Shown here: piece after piece, positions 11,566 to 24,766 of the stretch
Layout of the letters: each line of letters begins with the position of its first letter
Position numbering within the stretch: the first letter of the stretch is position 1
Assembly: GCA_946807835.1 (NCBI GenBank)
Contig: OX327691.1
Span: 3,546,188-3,610,187, forward strand
Reading direction: 5' to 3'
DNA: 64,000 bases
Source: Ailanthus altissimus
Lineage: Eukaryota; Streptophyta; Magnoliopsida; Sapindales; Simaroubaceae
Made by a program: the position numbers and the translations under genes
The notes under the pieces: model-generated
Told to the model about the DNA's origin: nothing
Seen by the model: only the letters and a program-made list of their open reading frames with translations
Database searches by the model: none

Positions 11566-14501
11566 TACAAGGAGGATGGGCATTGGATATTTTAGTTTAA
11601 TTCTTTCATGTAATAAAATTGTTGTATTGAATAATTGTTATTATGTGCCAAACATTATCTGGCAAATAATTTCCATTCCTGTATTGGACAATGAAGGATA
11701 TCATATGTATGTTCAGAATCGTTCCTTATGTTTGTATGATATGGATAATATTTTATTAGCTGAATGTCAATTGATTAATGGCCATTATAAATTAGATACA
11801 ACAGGAAATGTCATGAATATACAAGTGAATGCTAATAAAAACTCAGGAACTTTAAATGATACATAATTATGCATATGAGATTAGGTCATATATGAATGAG
11901 ACGCCTAACTCGTCTAGTCAAAGATGGTCAGATACCTAATCTAACCATAGAACCTTATCCAATTTGTGAATCTTGTATTCAAGGGAAAATGACCAAAGCT
12001 CTATTTATTAGTGTTGAACACCGTGCCATTAATTTATTGAAACTTGTACATAGTGATGTATGTGGTCCAATGAATCATACTGTAATGGGAGAATTTTGAT
12101 ACTTTGTTATCTTTATCGATGATATATCAAGATTTGGATATGTGTTTCTAATAAGATACAAGTCAAAAACTTTTGAAAGGTTCAAAGAGTTTTGACTCGA
12201 AGTAAAGAAACTAACTGAAAAGTATATCAAGTGTCTTCGATCAGATCGATGTGATGAATACATGAGCAATGAATTTTTGGATTATTTAAAGGAGAATGAG
12301 ATTCTCGCTTAATATAGTCCTTTAGGTACTCCACAATATAATGGTGTTTCGGAGATGAGGAATCAGACTTTATTAGATATGGTCCGATCGATAATGAGTT
12401 TCACCGATCTTCCTGAATATCTATGGGGTTATGCTCTAGAAACTGCTACTCATATATTGAATAAAGTTCCATCAAAAGCCGTTCCATCTACTACACATGA
12501 GATATGGACTGAAAGGAAACTGAGTCTTAAGTATATTAAGATTTGGGGTTGTCCTGCTTACGTAAAAGTTATGTAACAGGATAAACTTGCACCCAGAGGA
12601 TACAAATACAGGTTCATTGGGTATCCCAAGAATTCAATGGGATACCAATTCTATGATACAAAGGAACAAAATGTGTTAGTTTCTTATTATGCCACTTTTT
12701 TAGAAAAAGAGTTTCTTATGAATCGTGGAGATTGTAGAAAGATTAAACTAGATGAAGTCAATCAGGATTTAAATGAACTAATGATGGAACCTCAAGCTCA
12801 ATCGAGTAAAATACCTTTGACATACCTGCTATATATGTCAGAGAGGATATTGAGGCCATCTGCAAAGTATGGTTTAATACTTGAAAGTGCTCTTGATGTT
12901 TTCTTTGTTGAAGAAATGATCCTATGACTTATAAAGAGGCGATGTTAGACATCGATATGGAAAAATGACAAGAGGCCATGAAATCTAAAATTGACTCAAT
13001 GCATCAAAATCAAGTCTAGGACTGGGTTTAGCTTCTTGAATGAATTGTTCCTATCAATTGTAAATGGATTTACAAGCGGAAGTATGGGCCTGATGGAAAA
13101 GTAAAGACTTTTAAAGCCCGTCTGGTTACGAAAGATTATACTCAGCGATCTGGGATCGATTATGAGGAAATCTTCTCTTCAGTAGAGATGTTTAAGTTAA
13201 TTCAAATTTTATTGGTAATTGCTGCATATTATGATTTTGAAATTTGGAAAATAGGTGTAAAAATAGCGTTCCTAAATGGATATCTTGAAGAATAGATCTA
13301 TATAGAACAACCTAAAGGTTTTACATCCAGTCAAACTTTTAGTCTAGTATGCAAACTGAAGAAATTTATTTATGGACTTAAGCAGGCTTCCCGAAGTTGG
13401 AATCTTCATTTTGATGAGGTAATCAAAGGATCTAGTTTTATTAAGAACGAAGAGGAATCATGTGTGTATAAAAAGAACAATGGAAGCATAGTAGTCCTCT
13501 TGGTTCTCTATATGGATGACATACTCATTATCAGAAATGATATTGGTATATTACAGTCAGTTAAATGCTACGTTAGTAAGAATTTCTCCATGAAATATTT
13601 AGGAGAGGATTCTTATATATTGGGTATAAATCCTTATAGAGATAGAGCTATGAGGCTTATAGGACTCTCTCAATCATCGCACATAGATAATATTTTGAAA
13701 TTTTATTTTTTCAATAATTGTATGACAATTAATATACCTTTTAGACATGACATTCATCTTTCGAGGAAGATATGTCCTCAGAGTGAAGATGAAAAGGTTA
13801 GAATGTCTACTATACTATATACATCAGCTATAGGAAGCTTGATTTATGCCATGATATGTACGAGACCTGACATCAGTATGGTTGTAAGTATTACAAGTCA
13901 CTATTAGTCTGATCCAGGTGAAGGCCACTGGATGGTTGTGAAACATATTTTGAAATATCTTAAGGATACCAAGGATAAGTTTCTGATATATAGAGAAAGT
14001 GACTTGTAAGTGAGAAGATACACAAATTCAAATTTCTAGTCCGATCCAAATGATAGAAAGTCTACATCTGAATATATGTTCATTCTCAATGGTGCAACAG
14101 TCAGTTAGAAAAGTAACAAATAGTCATCCACAACTGATTCTACAACAGAGACAGAATACATTGCAGCCTCAGAAGTAGCCAAAAAAAAAAAAGCAGTGTG
14201 GATATGCAAATTTGTCGTTGAACTAGGAATAGCTCTAAGTTCAATAGATCCTATACCATTGTTTTGCAACAACAATAGATCTATTGCACAAGCTAAAGAG
14301 CTAGAGCACATCAAAAGTCTAAGCATGTGGAAAAGAAATACCATATCATTAAAAAAAAAATTGGCTATAGGAGATGTAATAGTTTGTAGAGTAGACTCTA
14401 TGAATAATATAGTAGATCCACTTACCAAGGCCTTAACTTCAAAAATATTTGAAAGACATGTGGAGTCAATGGGTATTAGATACCATCGTGAATGGCACTA
14501 A
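11566..14501 (+). pseudogene. Copia pol: integrase, reverse transcriptase, RNase H
   Basis: The aspartic protease active site is missing: the frame goes from the damaged zinc knuckle straight to the post-protease segment (NNCYYVPNI, about 11640). The integrase zinc/core region spans 11850-12580, with LVHSDVCGP, FIDDISRFGY, CLRSD and the GVSE...NQTLLDMVRS block. Reverse transcriptase spans about 13050-13910, with KWIYKRKYGPDGK, AFLNGYLEE, IYGLKQASRSW and the catalytic box LYMDDIL. RNase H lies at about 14000-14501, with the acidic residue of TETEYIA. At least ten in-frame stops and several frameshifts are present. The final stop is 13 bp before the 3' LTR. Confidence 0.88.
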
Positions 14502-14514
14502 AGTAAGTGGGAGT
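14500..14514 (+). promoter_or_regulatory. Polypurine tract of the copia element
   Basis: The purine-rich run aaagtaagtgggagt directly abuts the 3' LTR. It primes plus-strand DNA synthesis in this class of element. Confidence 0.75.
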
Positions 14515-16732
14515 TATTGAGATTTGTGCTACGTGTCATCCCTTTTATGTACGAATATTTGTTTTATATTTATACTATTATCATTTCATTAAATCATTAA
14601 TTATATTTTATACATGATAAGATACTTGTAACATTTCAGACATTGTATGATTTGAAAGAGTTCAAATCTAGTCTAAAGGAGTTTAGATCAGTGCTAAAAA
14701 TTAGCAACACTGAGAGTTATAAATGTTATGAGTTGGCACTGATAAGAGTTATTAGATTATAAGAGTCGCGATAACTAAAGAGTTAGAGCCTTGTCTGAAA
14801 TGGAATAAAGACTTTAGAATATATTAGTAATGACATAGTTGCAAAGTTACAAATAGTGCTAGAAAATCTCATTATGCAAATATGTTCTCAAATAATATGT
14901 TCCTGATTTATCTTCATTGATGCGGGTCTGTCAATGAAGACCTTATATTATATAGATCATTGTATGTCTATATCTGGATGGTCTAGATGGTTAATCTTAA
15001 CAAACTATGAGTTTAATGGAAGCTTATATAGAGATACAGGTATTTAGAAAGGACTGAGTATTGAACAAACTCATGAAGACCTCCAATAGACATCTCATAA
15101 AGTCGTCAATGGAGGGTCTTTCGAGTTGAGTGGTATTCGTAGTCCTTTGACTTGAGTGCCACGGTGGGCTTGTGAGTAATCCACCATACTTTGGTTCCAC
15201 ACTTGTCAGAAACCTTTCATGGTTTGATCGCTAGGTGTCACTAGGTATGGTCCGATGCTCATGGAGTCCTGTGTGCTTTGATATTAGATCCATCAGCTCA
15301 TTTGGGTGAGTAATTTATTCTAATGCTCCAAGATTGTATTTCATAAGTCTTATTGCCATAAGCCGTTTTACCCGGGAACAGAGTTTATCCTAGGGATAAA
15401 TAATATCGTGAAAAGTGTTTACGGATATTATTTATTGAAATACAAATCTAGAGATAAGTTTACGGTTGAGTACATGGAGACTTGACGCTGTTGATATATA
15501 TCTTCACTCTTTCAGGATATCTATCATGAAGAATTATACGAATATGTTATAACCTTAACTTGTATGGTTTAATGCGTTGTTTTGTAATATCCGTAATATG
15601 TGTGTGGGACAATGTTCACGGACATATGGACAAGTTTCATTTGACAAACTAAACATAGACCTAGAGAGTCTCACAATATAAAGTGTACTTATTGTGCACC
15701 AGGGCAGCATATTAGATCAAATAATTTGGTCTAAGAAATTTCAACAAACTGAAAATATGTTTCAAGGATTCCTCAGGATGTGTATTTGTCATGACTTAAA
15801 TGTTTAGTACACCACATAATTGATTGAAAATAATTGTTAACCAATAGAATGTTGACAAATAGAATAATATTGTACATAATTTATTTTTACGTTGAAATTT
15901 TTGATTTACCTTGGTAGTAAAAACAAGTGAGATAAAAGTAATTATTCAAATATAATTTTTGAATAATTAATGTAAAATTTATTTTTTATTATTATTATAA
16001 AGGGATAAACATCAATTATGATAATTGGTATCATTTACCTAATGAAGGGCTTTGATGTTAGCCATTAATTACTTAACATAATCAAAGATATTTTAGCATT
16101 AGATAAAGGAATATTTGGTGGCCATTAATCAAATATATTTGATAAGATAATGCAATGAAATTACCAACAATGTTTAATGGTAAGTCATAAAAAGCATTAA
16201 AAAATTGAAACAAAAATTGATTGAATTGAATTCATTTAATGGATGCATGATATGGCCAAGTGTAAGTGTAGAGAGAATAGAAAAAGTTTTGGCTAAGCCA
16301 TTGATATTCTTACAAAGGAGTTGTAAGGGAAAAATACCAAGAATATTCAACTCTTTCTCATCACTCACAAAAAACAAACATCATATAGTTCAAAGTGTTT
16401 TAAGAGTTAAAACATTTTGTTGCTAGAAATTTAAAGTTGTTATTCTAATTTCACAATCCCACTAGTTTTATTTATGATTTAGAATTGTGCAACAGCATAC
16501 TTTAAGGTGAGTTCAAGAATTAGAGATTGAAGTTCTTGAAGAATTAGAAAGCTACCTTCAATTCAGTTAGGTTTACTTACTTGTAATTTATTTAAATGAT
16601 ACTTATGAACATATATGAGATATATGTATTTAATTATACCATATTGAGTGTAATATGTATGTGATACTTTTGCTGCGTGTATAAATTTTTAAAATTATAT
16701 GTATACTCCACACATCACACACCCACTGTACA
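14515..16732 (+). repeat. 3' LTR of the family A copia element
   Basis: It begins tattgagattt, a G-to-A decayed form of tgttgggattt, and ends ...cactgtaca just before the target duplication aataa. It is collinear with the 5' LTR over its whole length, with many differences. Confidence 0.85.
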
Positions 16733-16799
16733 AATAATACACAAACAAATTTTGTATTATATAATGCCCATTACTTATCATATAAATAATCTCATTTTT

Positions 16800-17475
16800 G
16801 TCAACAACAAGCAAATAATCAATGGCCATAATCTTGCCACTTGTCATCATCCCATTAGTTAACAACTTTTATTAACTAATTAAATAATGTACTTAACACT
16901 TAAGGTTTAACAATTGCGCATCTTAAGGAATCCTGAAACAAATTCACAACTTCTTAAAATTTCTTGTATCAAACTGTCCAATCTAGTCCACTACCCTAGT
17001 GATCAACGAGTATACTTTATATTGTGAAATTTCTTAAGTTTATGTTCGGTTTGTTATATGAAACTCTTTTATAAGTTCATGAATAATGTCTCACACACGT
17101 TACTACAAAGCAGCCCGTTGAACTATACAAGTTGAGGTTAATACATATATGTATAATCCTTCCGTCACCTATATCTTGGAAGAGCAGATATATAGATCAT
17201 CACTGTCAAATCTCTATACGTTTAATCATGAACCTATCTCCAGATTTGTATTTCTATAAACAATATTTACAAACACTTTTGTGATATTATTTAACTTTAT
17301 GAAAAACTCTTTTTCGAGGTTATGTTTATCGCCACAAGACTTCTTGAAATACAATATCAGAGCACTATAATATACAATTCACCCATATAAGCTGACGGAT
17401 CCTATATCTATGCACATCAAACTTCATAAGAATTAGACCATACCGAATAACACCCAAAGATCAAATGTCAAAAGT
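16800..17475 (-). repeat. Fragment of a family A LTR
   Basis: The plus strand reads like 1380-2060 of the window: the boxes ccaatctagtccactaccct, gatatatagatcatcactgt and gccacaagacttcttgaaat recur in the same order. Neither LTR end is present. The larger element 5248-16732 inserted just beside it. Confidence 0.7.
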
Positions 17476-18070
17476 TTAATAATGTCATCAGTTTAATAAT
17501 GTCATCTTCTTCTAATGTAATCTTCAATATGTTGAATAACCGAATTAATTCCTCTTGTCTCTATTGCACAACTATCACCTTAACTAATTTTCTATCCCCC
17601 ACACTCTCGTCTTGTCTACTCCAACAAAAAACAGAAGTTTTCTTTTGTTCCCACCACTATTTTCTGGACCAGATGAATCAAACTCCGAACTGTGGAACAA
17701 ATAAGCCTGACCGCTCAAAAAGAGTGGCTATTGCACCCGCTACTAGAATGACTACACCGGAGCTACTAGAGCTCGACACACACTTCCACTCTTCCCTCTC
17801 TAAGGGACTCGGAGAGCTCGAGACAAGACACCATCTCCTTCTGTCTTTACACAGCCTCTTCCAAATATCTTAAGCTAACCCGTTAATTCCAAGACTAACT
17901 TTTATATTCATTCTCCATCATTGTAAACTACTGCAAACCACTTCATTCATCATTCTCTTATCTCTCAAATAAATTATTTTGTTTCTCTCTTTCCCATAAT
18001 TTGTATATTCTAAGCTAAATCTCATAACATATTCATTTTCACCACCATGTCTGCATTATATTAAATACAT
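17476..18070. other. Intergenic, no gene recognised
   Basis: An open frame of 124 codons (17499-17873, plus) has no recognisable motif and no conserved context. The region is pyrimidine-rich on the plus strand. I see no support for a gene. Confidence 0.45.
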
Positions 18071-18960
18071 AGGCCATGTTTGGTTTGTGGGATTAATTTA
18101 GAATTAGATTTAAAATAAATTTTCAATTCCAGGCCAAATTATCTTTGGTGTAAAAAATAAGTGGGGATAAATAATGTGAGTCCCAATTTATTCTCTAAAA
18201 TAAGGATAACTTATCCCATGTTTTAAATTTATAGGATAAACTATTCACTAATAAATAAATTTAAAATAAAATATATATTTTTAAAAAATAATAAATACAA
18301 TTTTAAAATACTATAATTCATAAAAAATAAATATTAAATAATAAAATATATTAAAAATAAAAAATAACAAAATATAATTTATAAACAAAATCAAATATTC
18401 ATAAATTAATAACTAATAGAGTTATTATTATAAAGTTTAAATTTACAGGATAAGCTATTCACTAATAAATAAATTATAAATATTTTTAAAAAATAAAATT
18501 TTAAAATCTTATAATTCATAGAAAATAAAAATTAAATAATAAAATATAATGCTAATCAAAAGAATAACAAACTATTATTTATAAACAAAACCAAATATTC
18601 ATAAATTAATAAATAATTATTATTATAAAGTAAATATATATTTAAACATTTATTATTAGAAATAAAAATTATTGAAGTATTTAATAATTAAATTAAAAAT
18701 AAATATTTAATTATTTTTATTTGCATTACTGTAAAAAAAACTTAATAAATTTTAAAATAGTTAATTATTTTTATAATATTTTAATAATTTTCATATTATC
18801 CAATCCAATCCTATAATACACCAAATACAAATACAATACTAAATATAATTTAATCATATTTTATCTTATTTAATTTTAACAATTTCATATCAATTTAATC
18901 CAACCCCTGTTTCAAAAAAAAAAATCCTACCCCATTTGACGTACCAAACAGTTAATAAGG
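18071..18960. repeat. AT-rich repeat with a 214-bp tandem duplication, MITE-like
   Basis: The stretch opens ggccatgtttggtttgtggg and closes ...gtaccaaacag. The shared TGTTTGGT in opposite orientation at the two ends suggests degenerate terminal inverted repeats of a hAT-like miniature element. Inside, a unit starting aggataaactattcactaat (18233) repeats at 18447 as aggataagctattcactaat and runs collinear for about 200 bp. No coding capacity is visible. The exact ends are uncertain. Confidence 0.45.
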
Positions 18961-20189
18961 ATCTAATATCTATAGATAGAAATGATTGAGCCCAAAGGGG
19001 TGATGAAAGATAACTTTGGGCCAATTGAATCCAAAAAATTCCCGAACTTTGGCGCCTAAGAAATTTTCCCTGCATTTCAAAAATCCAAAACCCCAGATTA
19101 TGTAATATAATATAACTACTTTGCCAGCAAAACAAATCATAATCATTAATCAGAACCAAATGGCGACCACCGCCACCATGTTTATCGCGGTTCAATGTTC
19201 CCAATGTTCTTGATGCAGGCCAAATCCCTTCTGTTTTTTTATTTTTTTAACTTTTTTGTCTTTGTTTTGTATAATAAATTACCATAACCAAATGGTATCT
19301 GTATAAATTGACACTAATGATTTGAAGTAGAAGAAGAAATGCAGCAACAAGTGGACGTGCGCAGTGTACAACCAGAAACAGTGCGTGAGAAAGGTGTTTG
19401 CCCAGGGCTATATGGCCAGGGATCTCCGTCAGTTTGTCCGGTCTTTCAATTATAATTTGTCCCAAAACGAATACCAAACCTTAACCCTAACCCTATGTAG
19501 CCGTAGGCCTAATTTTTTTTTGAACATATAGGTCTATTTATTTATGTTGTTCTTCAAAATTGCCAATACAAATAATAATATCTGCTTAGTTTAATGGACT
19601 TGGATTATTAGACAGCCAAACAAGAAAGTTAAATTGAACACTGATGACGATGGCAATGGCGATGGTGACGGCGATGGATGACAATCACGTACTCCAGCCA
19701 GAGAAGGAGCACCGTCTAATCAACATTTCACACCACCGCTTTTATCTTCTCGATATCAAGGTAAATTTAAAGCAAAGCCAAATTTTGTTCAATGATCGTG
19801 TATCAAGTGTAAATTTATCAATTTTTATTTCAATAATTAGCATGTATCATTGTATGATTGAATCATCCAACCAGATTAGAGCAAATACACGAGTGAAGAT
19901 GACATGGAGCCAAAGACTCATCAGGCAGCAACAGCTTCAGCTTCAGATTCAAAATGGCACGCGTACATGACCAAAGACGATGAAGAGCAGAGGAGTCATC
20001 AGCCAACATTGGCCAAGGGTGCTTTGACTCCAGATGACATCAGGCAAAGGAGTTGCCACGACGTCAAGGCTACTTCAGAAATGACGCAAACGGCCAACAA
20101 TGGGGAAGAATGCTTCAAAATGGAACAATTACTTAATGCAAGAGAATAACGATGACTTGAAACCAGTAATTGGAAGAAATAGTGCAGAT

Positions 20190-20589
20190 TGTTAGAAAAT
20201 TAAGGGGTGATGCAAGGCACAGTTAAAGTGAAATTGAAAAAAATAATAAAAATAAAAATAAGATAAAACATAAGTTTACGTGATTCGACTTTTAGTTTAC
20301 GTCCACGGACGAAGACAGAAGAATCTCTTATTATTGAAAATAGAGAATACAAGTATTGTAGTGTTTTAACTTTACAACCCAAAACCCCAATACACCCAAT
20401 TCTCTCAAATCACTTAAAGAATACACAAATTCTCTCAAAATTGCATAATGGAATGAATTGCTAAACTCTCCCATTTATAGGGAGAGTTTAGCATGGTGAA
20501 CAGCCAAGTCTTAGCTGTCCACCATGACATAAGTGTTGGCACCGTGTGCCAGCAATTATATAGCTGGCACACGGTGCCAACTACCAACA
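20190..20589 (-). repeat. 3' LTR of the minus-strand copia, with stacked hairpins
   Basis: On the minus strand it opens TGTTGGTAGTTGGCACC. In element orientation three inverted repeats follow in the promoter part. A perfect 19-bp stem with 9-nt loop lies at 20535-20581, a 16-bp stem with 3-nt loop and one or two mismatches at 20492-20526, and a perfect 10-bp stem at 20463-20489 whose loop carries the TATA box (CTATAAAT, minus strand). Confidence 0.92.
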
Positions 20590-20602
20590 ATTCTCCTACT
20601 TG
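20590..20602 (-). promoter_or_regulatory. Polypurine tract of the minus-strand copia
   Basis: The minus strand reads CAAGTAGGAGAAT immediately before the 3' LTR, in the expected place for the plus-strand primer. Confidence 0.75.
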
Positions 20603-20700
20603 AAGATTTGATTGAAAATCAATCAAGTCTTCACACTATTCTTTCTTTTTCGTCAAAGTCATGTTGCTTACGTATCTGGTAGGCCATGCAAAGATCTACA

Positions 20701-23700
20701 CTATACAAACTTGTTGGTATTGATAGGCTTGGTCAACATATCTGCTAGGTTATTATCTGTATGAATCTTTTTTCATATCTACACTTCCATCTTCTACCAC
20801 TTCACGAACAAAGTGATATTGAACACCTATGTGCTTCGTTCTTGAATGAAAAGCTGGACTCCTTGCAATATGCAAGGCACTCTAACTGTTACAAAATAAT
20901 TCAACTTTCTCTTCCTTGTGCCCGAGCTCCTCTAGTAATCTTTGCATCCAAATTGCTTCCTTGCAAGTTTGTGTAGCTGCTATGTATTCTGCTTCTATAG
21001 TAGATAATGCCACAACAGTTTGCAGTTTCGAACCCCAGCTTACAGCTCCTCCTGTAAGTTTAAACACATAGCCAGTAGTAAATTTTCTTTTATTAAGGTC
21101 TCCTGTAAAATCTGAATCCACATAGCCCTTAACAATAAAATTTGATCCTCCGTAACATAAAGCAACATCTGAGGTACCCTTAATGTATCTAAGGATCCTC
21201 CTGACACAACCTCAATGCTCTCTACTAGGATTCGCCATGTATCTACTAATTGCTCTCACTGCTTGTGCAATGTCTGGTCTGGTACAAATTATAGCGAACA
21301 TTAAACTTCCCACTACTGATGCATACGGTACTCGAGACATCTCCTTCCTCTCTGCTTCTTTGCTAGGACACATCTTAGAGGATAACTTGAAATTAACAAG
21401 GAGTGGGGTACTAATTGGCTTACAATCTTGCATGTTGAAGCGCCACAAGATTTTCTTTAAGTAGTTCTTCTGAGAAAACCAAATCTTCCTGTTATTTCTG
21501 TCTCTGTGAATTTGCATCCCTAGAATTTTGTTTGCTAGTCCCAAGTCCTTCATATCAAATTCCCTAGCCAACTGTGCCTTCAATTCTTGGACTCGATCTT
21601 TGTTGGGGTCTGCCACCAATATGTCATCCACGTACAACAGCAAAATAATGAAATCATTATCATCTTTAAACTTTTTGTAGTATGTACAATGGTCTGAACT
21701 AAGTCTGTTGTATCCAAGGCTGATGATATAAGAATCAAATCTCTTGTAACAACACCTCGGCGCCTGTTTGAGACCGTACAGAGATTTGTTCAACCTGCAA
21801 ACCAAGTTCTCTTTTCCTTCTTCTTTAAAGCCTTCTGGTTGGAGCATATAAATTTCTTCTTCAAGTTCTCTATGAAGAAAAGTTGTCTTCACATCTAGCT
21901 GCTCTAAATGTAAGTCAAATGTAGCACATATTGTCAAAACTATTCTAACTGTCGTGAGTCGAACCACAGGGGAAAATATCTAATTAAAGTCAATACCTTC
22001 TTTCTGAGCATAACCTTTCACCACCAATCTCGCATGATACCGCTCCACTTGGTCATTGCCATCCCGTTTGATCTTATAGATCCATTTGTTACCAATGGCT
22101 TTTCTTCCACGTGGTAGTGCAACCAGCTCTCATGTTTTGTTCTTATGCAAGGCTTCAATTTCTTCTTGCATTGCTGTCATCCATAGAGAAACATCTTGAC
22201 TTTTAGAAGTCTCCTAGAAGTTTGTTGGCTTTCCATCCTCTGTTAGAAGGCAGTATGCAACATGAGCCTCCATGACATACTCCGAGTGTCATGATGGTGG
22301 TCGTCTCTCACGAGTTAATCGACGATCATCTGTAGCCTCAGACTCTACTAGTTCTTGTTCTTCATGCTCTAGTACTGCTTCAGAAGAATCTGAATCTTCT
22401 TGTATTTGATTATTTTCCATTTGTACCATTGTAGTCTTTGGATTTTCCTTTACTGTGCTATCATCTTTATCATTCCTTTGCAGTTTATCTTCTGCAAATA
22501 TCACATCTCTGCTGATGACGACCTTGTGGGTAGTGGGATCCCACAGGCGATACCTTTTGACTCCATCAGCATATCTCAAGAAAATGCATTTTTTGGATTT
22601 TGGATCCAACTTCGTTGTTTCTTGGGAATTATACATCACGTACACAGGACTTCCAAATGTATGAAGGTGAGAATAATCAATTGGTTTCCCAGTCCACATC
22701 TCTATCGGTGTCTTCAACCTGATTGCTGTTGATGGTGACCGATTTACCACATAACAAGCGGTTTTGACTGCTTCAGCCCAAAATGTCTTGGCTAAACCTG
22801 CAGTTCTCAACATAGCTCTTGTTCTCTCCAACAAGGTTCTGTTCATCCGCTTTGCTACTCCATTCTGCTGAAGCGTGTAAGCTGTGCTGAATTGCTGCTT
22901 GATGCCTTCTTGTTAACAGAATGCAATAAAATCCTCACCAGTATATTCTCCTCCATTATCTAGCCTTAAACACTTGATCTTCTTTTCTAATTCAAGTTCT
23001 ACCTGCGCTCTGAATATTTTGAAAGCTTCAAACACATATGACTTCTTCTTGATTGGATACACCCAACATCTCCTGGAGTAATCATCTATGAATGATACAA
23101 AATATCTCGTTCCTCCTAAGGACATCACTGGTGCTTGCCAAACATCAGAGTGGATCAATTCTAGTATTTCTTTACTTCTAGAACTGGATATGCTAAACTT
23201 TAATCTGTGCTGCTTACTTGTGACACAGTGCTTACAGAAAGGTAAATGAACCAATTTGAGCCTAGGAAGTAAATTTTGATCAGAGAGAATCTTCAAACCT
23301 CGTTCCGACATATGACCCAGTTTGCGATGCCACATTATCGTTGACTCTTCTACTGAACTAGTTGATGCAACAGATGCATCTCCTTCCTACAGTATTTCTC
23401 CATTAAGCATGTATAAATTTGCAGCAACCTTTTCTGCCTTCATTACTACAAACGTGCCTTTGAGAATTTTCATTGTCTCATTTTTAATTTGGGTCTTACA
23501 CCTAGTGATATCTAATTGCCCCAATGACAAAAGATTCTTTTTGAGGCCTTTCACATGTCGCACCTCCTGAATAATACGAACAGTACCATCGTACATCTTC
23601 ATCTTGATGGATCCTATTCCAGCGATTTCCAAAGCATGATCATTCCCTATATATACAGATCCTCCAGAGGTAGGTTCATATTGATGGAACCATTCTCTCT

Positions 23701-24598
23701 TAGAGGTTATGTGTCATGTAGCTCTAGAATCCATGAGTCATACATCAGAGAACCATTTTCTGCTTTCAACAACTGTTGCTGCCTCGCTGTATAAAATTTC
23801 ACCATCATCTGAGGTGCTTGCAATATTCCCTTGCGGTTTGTCCTCTGCACTTTTCTTCAATCCCCAGCAATCCTTCTTCAGATGGCCTTTCTTGCCACAA
23901 TAGTAGCACTTAATATTCTTCTTACTTCTCGATTTTAGTATACTATGATTTTGACTCCCACTGGGGCCACGTTCTGTTGATCTACCTTTCATCATTGTCA
24001 AAGCTTCTGCTTGTTGCGAACATTCTTGTTTGTCTTCTTTATTTTTTCGTCTTCATTCTTCTCCCAGCACAGTAGCTGTAACATCATCGAAGACTAAGAA
24101 GTCCGTTAGGATATTATTCGTCAAATTGATGATGAGTTGATCATACAAATCTGGTAGGCTTTGAAGTAAAATCTCCGCACGTTCACTTGCCTCTATTTTA
24201 TGCCTTAAGAAAGTGAGTTGGAAAAATAGAGTATTTAACGTGTTGATGTGCTCTGTCACTGAAGTGGATTCTGTCATTCAAAGAGTATACAATCTCCTTT
24301 TTAAAAAGATCTTGTTGTGCAAAGATTTGGCCTCATACAATTTTTTGAGAGTATCCCAGATCTCTTTTGTTGTCTTCTTTTCTGCCACACTAGATAACAC
24401 ATTATCAGCAAGTGCTAGATGCAGATCAACAACTGCATTACTGTCAATCTCATTCCACTTGATATCATTAGTGATACCAGCGGGTCTTTCATCAATTGCT
24501 TCTAAGCACTTGTTTTTCCTTAAAATCGCCTTTATTTTCATTTTCCACAATGTAAAATTACCTCCATTGAACTTTTCAACTTCGTATTTTGCCGCCAT
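20701..24598 (-). pseudogene. Copia gag-pol polyprotein with about twelve nonsense codons
   Basis: A single frame of about 1300 codons can be followed from the ATG at 24598. Gag is followed by the zinc knuckle CYYCGKKGHLKKDC (about 23890). The protease region near 23710 has its active-site line damaged, reading DSRAT instead of DSGAT. The pre-integrase HRKLGHMSERG and integrase core FIDDYSRR...RLDNGGEYTGEDF span 23335-22913, and the integrase C-terminal part 22846-22289. Reverse transcriptase with LLYVDDILVAD runs 21967-21212, and RNase H with ALSTIEAEYIAAT 21121-20882. Stops fall mostly at TGG (to TGA) or Gln/Arg (to TAG/TGA) codons. One 1-bp frameshift sits near the C-terminus (about 20765). 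It is not functional. Confidence 0.92.
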
Positions 24599-24639
24599 TA
24601 TTTTTCACCACGGATTGATTTCTGCTAGGATCGGCTCCC

Positions 24640-24740
24640 ACTGTTTTACATAAATAGTAACCGTACGTATGAACAGTATCCGTACATATAAATAGTGACT
24701 ATATACGTAAATAGTAACTGTATACGTGAATAGTGACCTC
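24640..24740 (-). repeat. Short tandem repeats in the copia leader
   Basis: Between the primer site and gag, a unit like gtaaatagtaaccgtatac recurs about five times (24650-24735) with small changes. It lies in the untranslated leader of the minus-strand element. Confidence 0.7.
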
Positions 24741-24752
24741 CTTCAACCAGAA

Positions 24753-24764
24753 GCTCTGATACCA
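24753..24764 (-). promoter_or_regulatory. Primer-binding site, tRNA-iMet (minus strand)
   Basis: The minus strand reads TGGTATCAGAGC, a perfect initiator tRNA-Met primer site, 2 bp inside the 5' LTR boundary at 24767. Confidence 0.93.
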
Positions 24765-24766
24765 CT

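Larger units (their letters stand above)
5248..16732 (+). mobile_element. Ty1/copia family A retrotransposon, decayed, two LTRs
   Basis: The element has a 5' LTR (5248-7453), a tRNA-iMet primer-binding site, a leader, broken gag and pol, a polypurine tract and a 3' LTR (14515-16732). The target duplication aataa lies at 5243-5247 and 16733-16737. The order gag, integrase, reverse transcriptase, RNase H identifies Ty1/copia. Without the solo LTR nested at 8880-11115 it would be about 9.2 kb. LTRs of about 2.2 kb are long for copia. Both LTRs and the coding region are well diverged and full of stops, so this is an old insertion that cannot move by itself. Confidence 0.92.

Noticed and set aside
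5248..16732. Reading 8880-16732 as a separate full element with its own two LTRs
   Set aside because: The LTR at 8880 is flanked on both sides by gcatg and splits a gag frame that rejoins; it has no primer-binding site after it, while the LTR at 5248 does.
17499..17873. Open frame of 124 codons on the plus strand
   Set aside because: No recognisable motif, low-complexity Ser/Leu/His-rich composition and no splice or promoter context; probably chance.
19485..19497. Telomere-like ttaaccctaaccct
   Set aside because: Only two units; occurs by chance next to the degraded exon and does not mark an interstitial telomere array.
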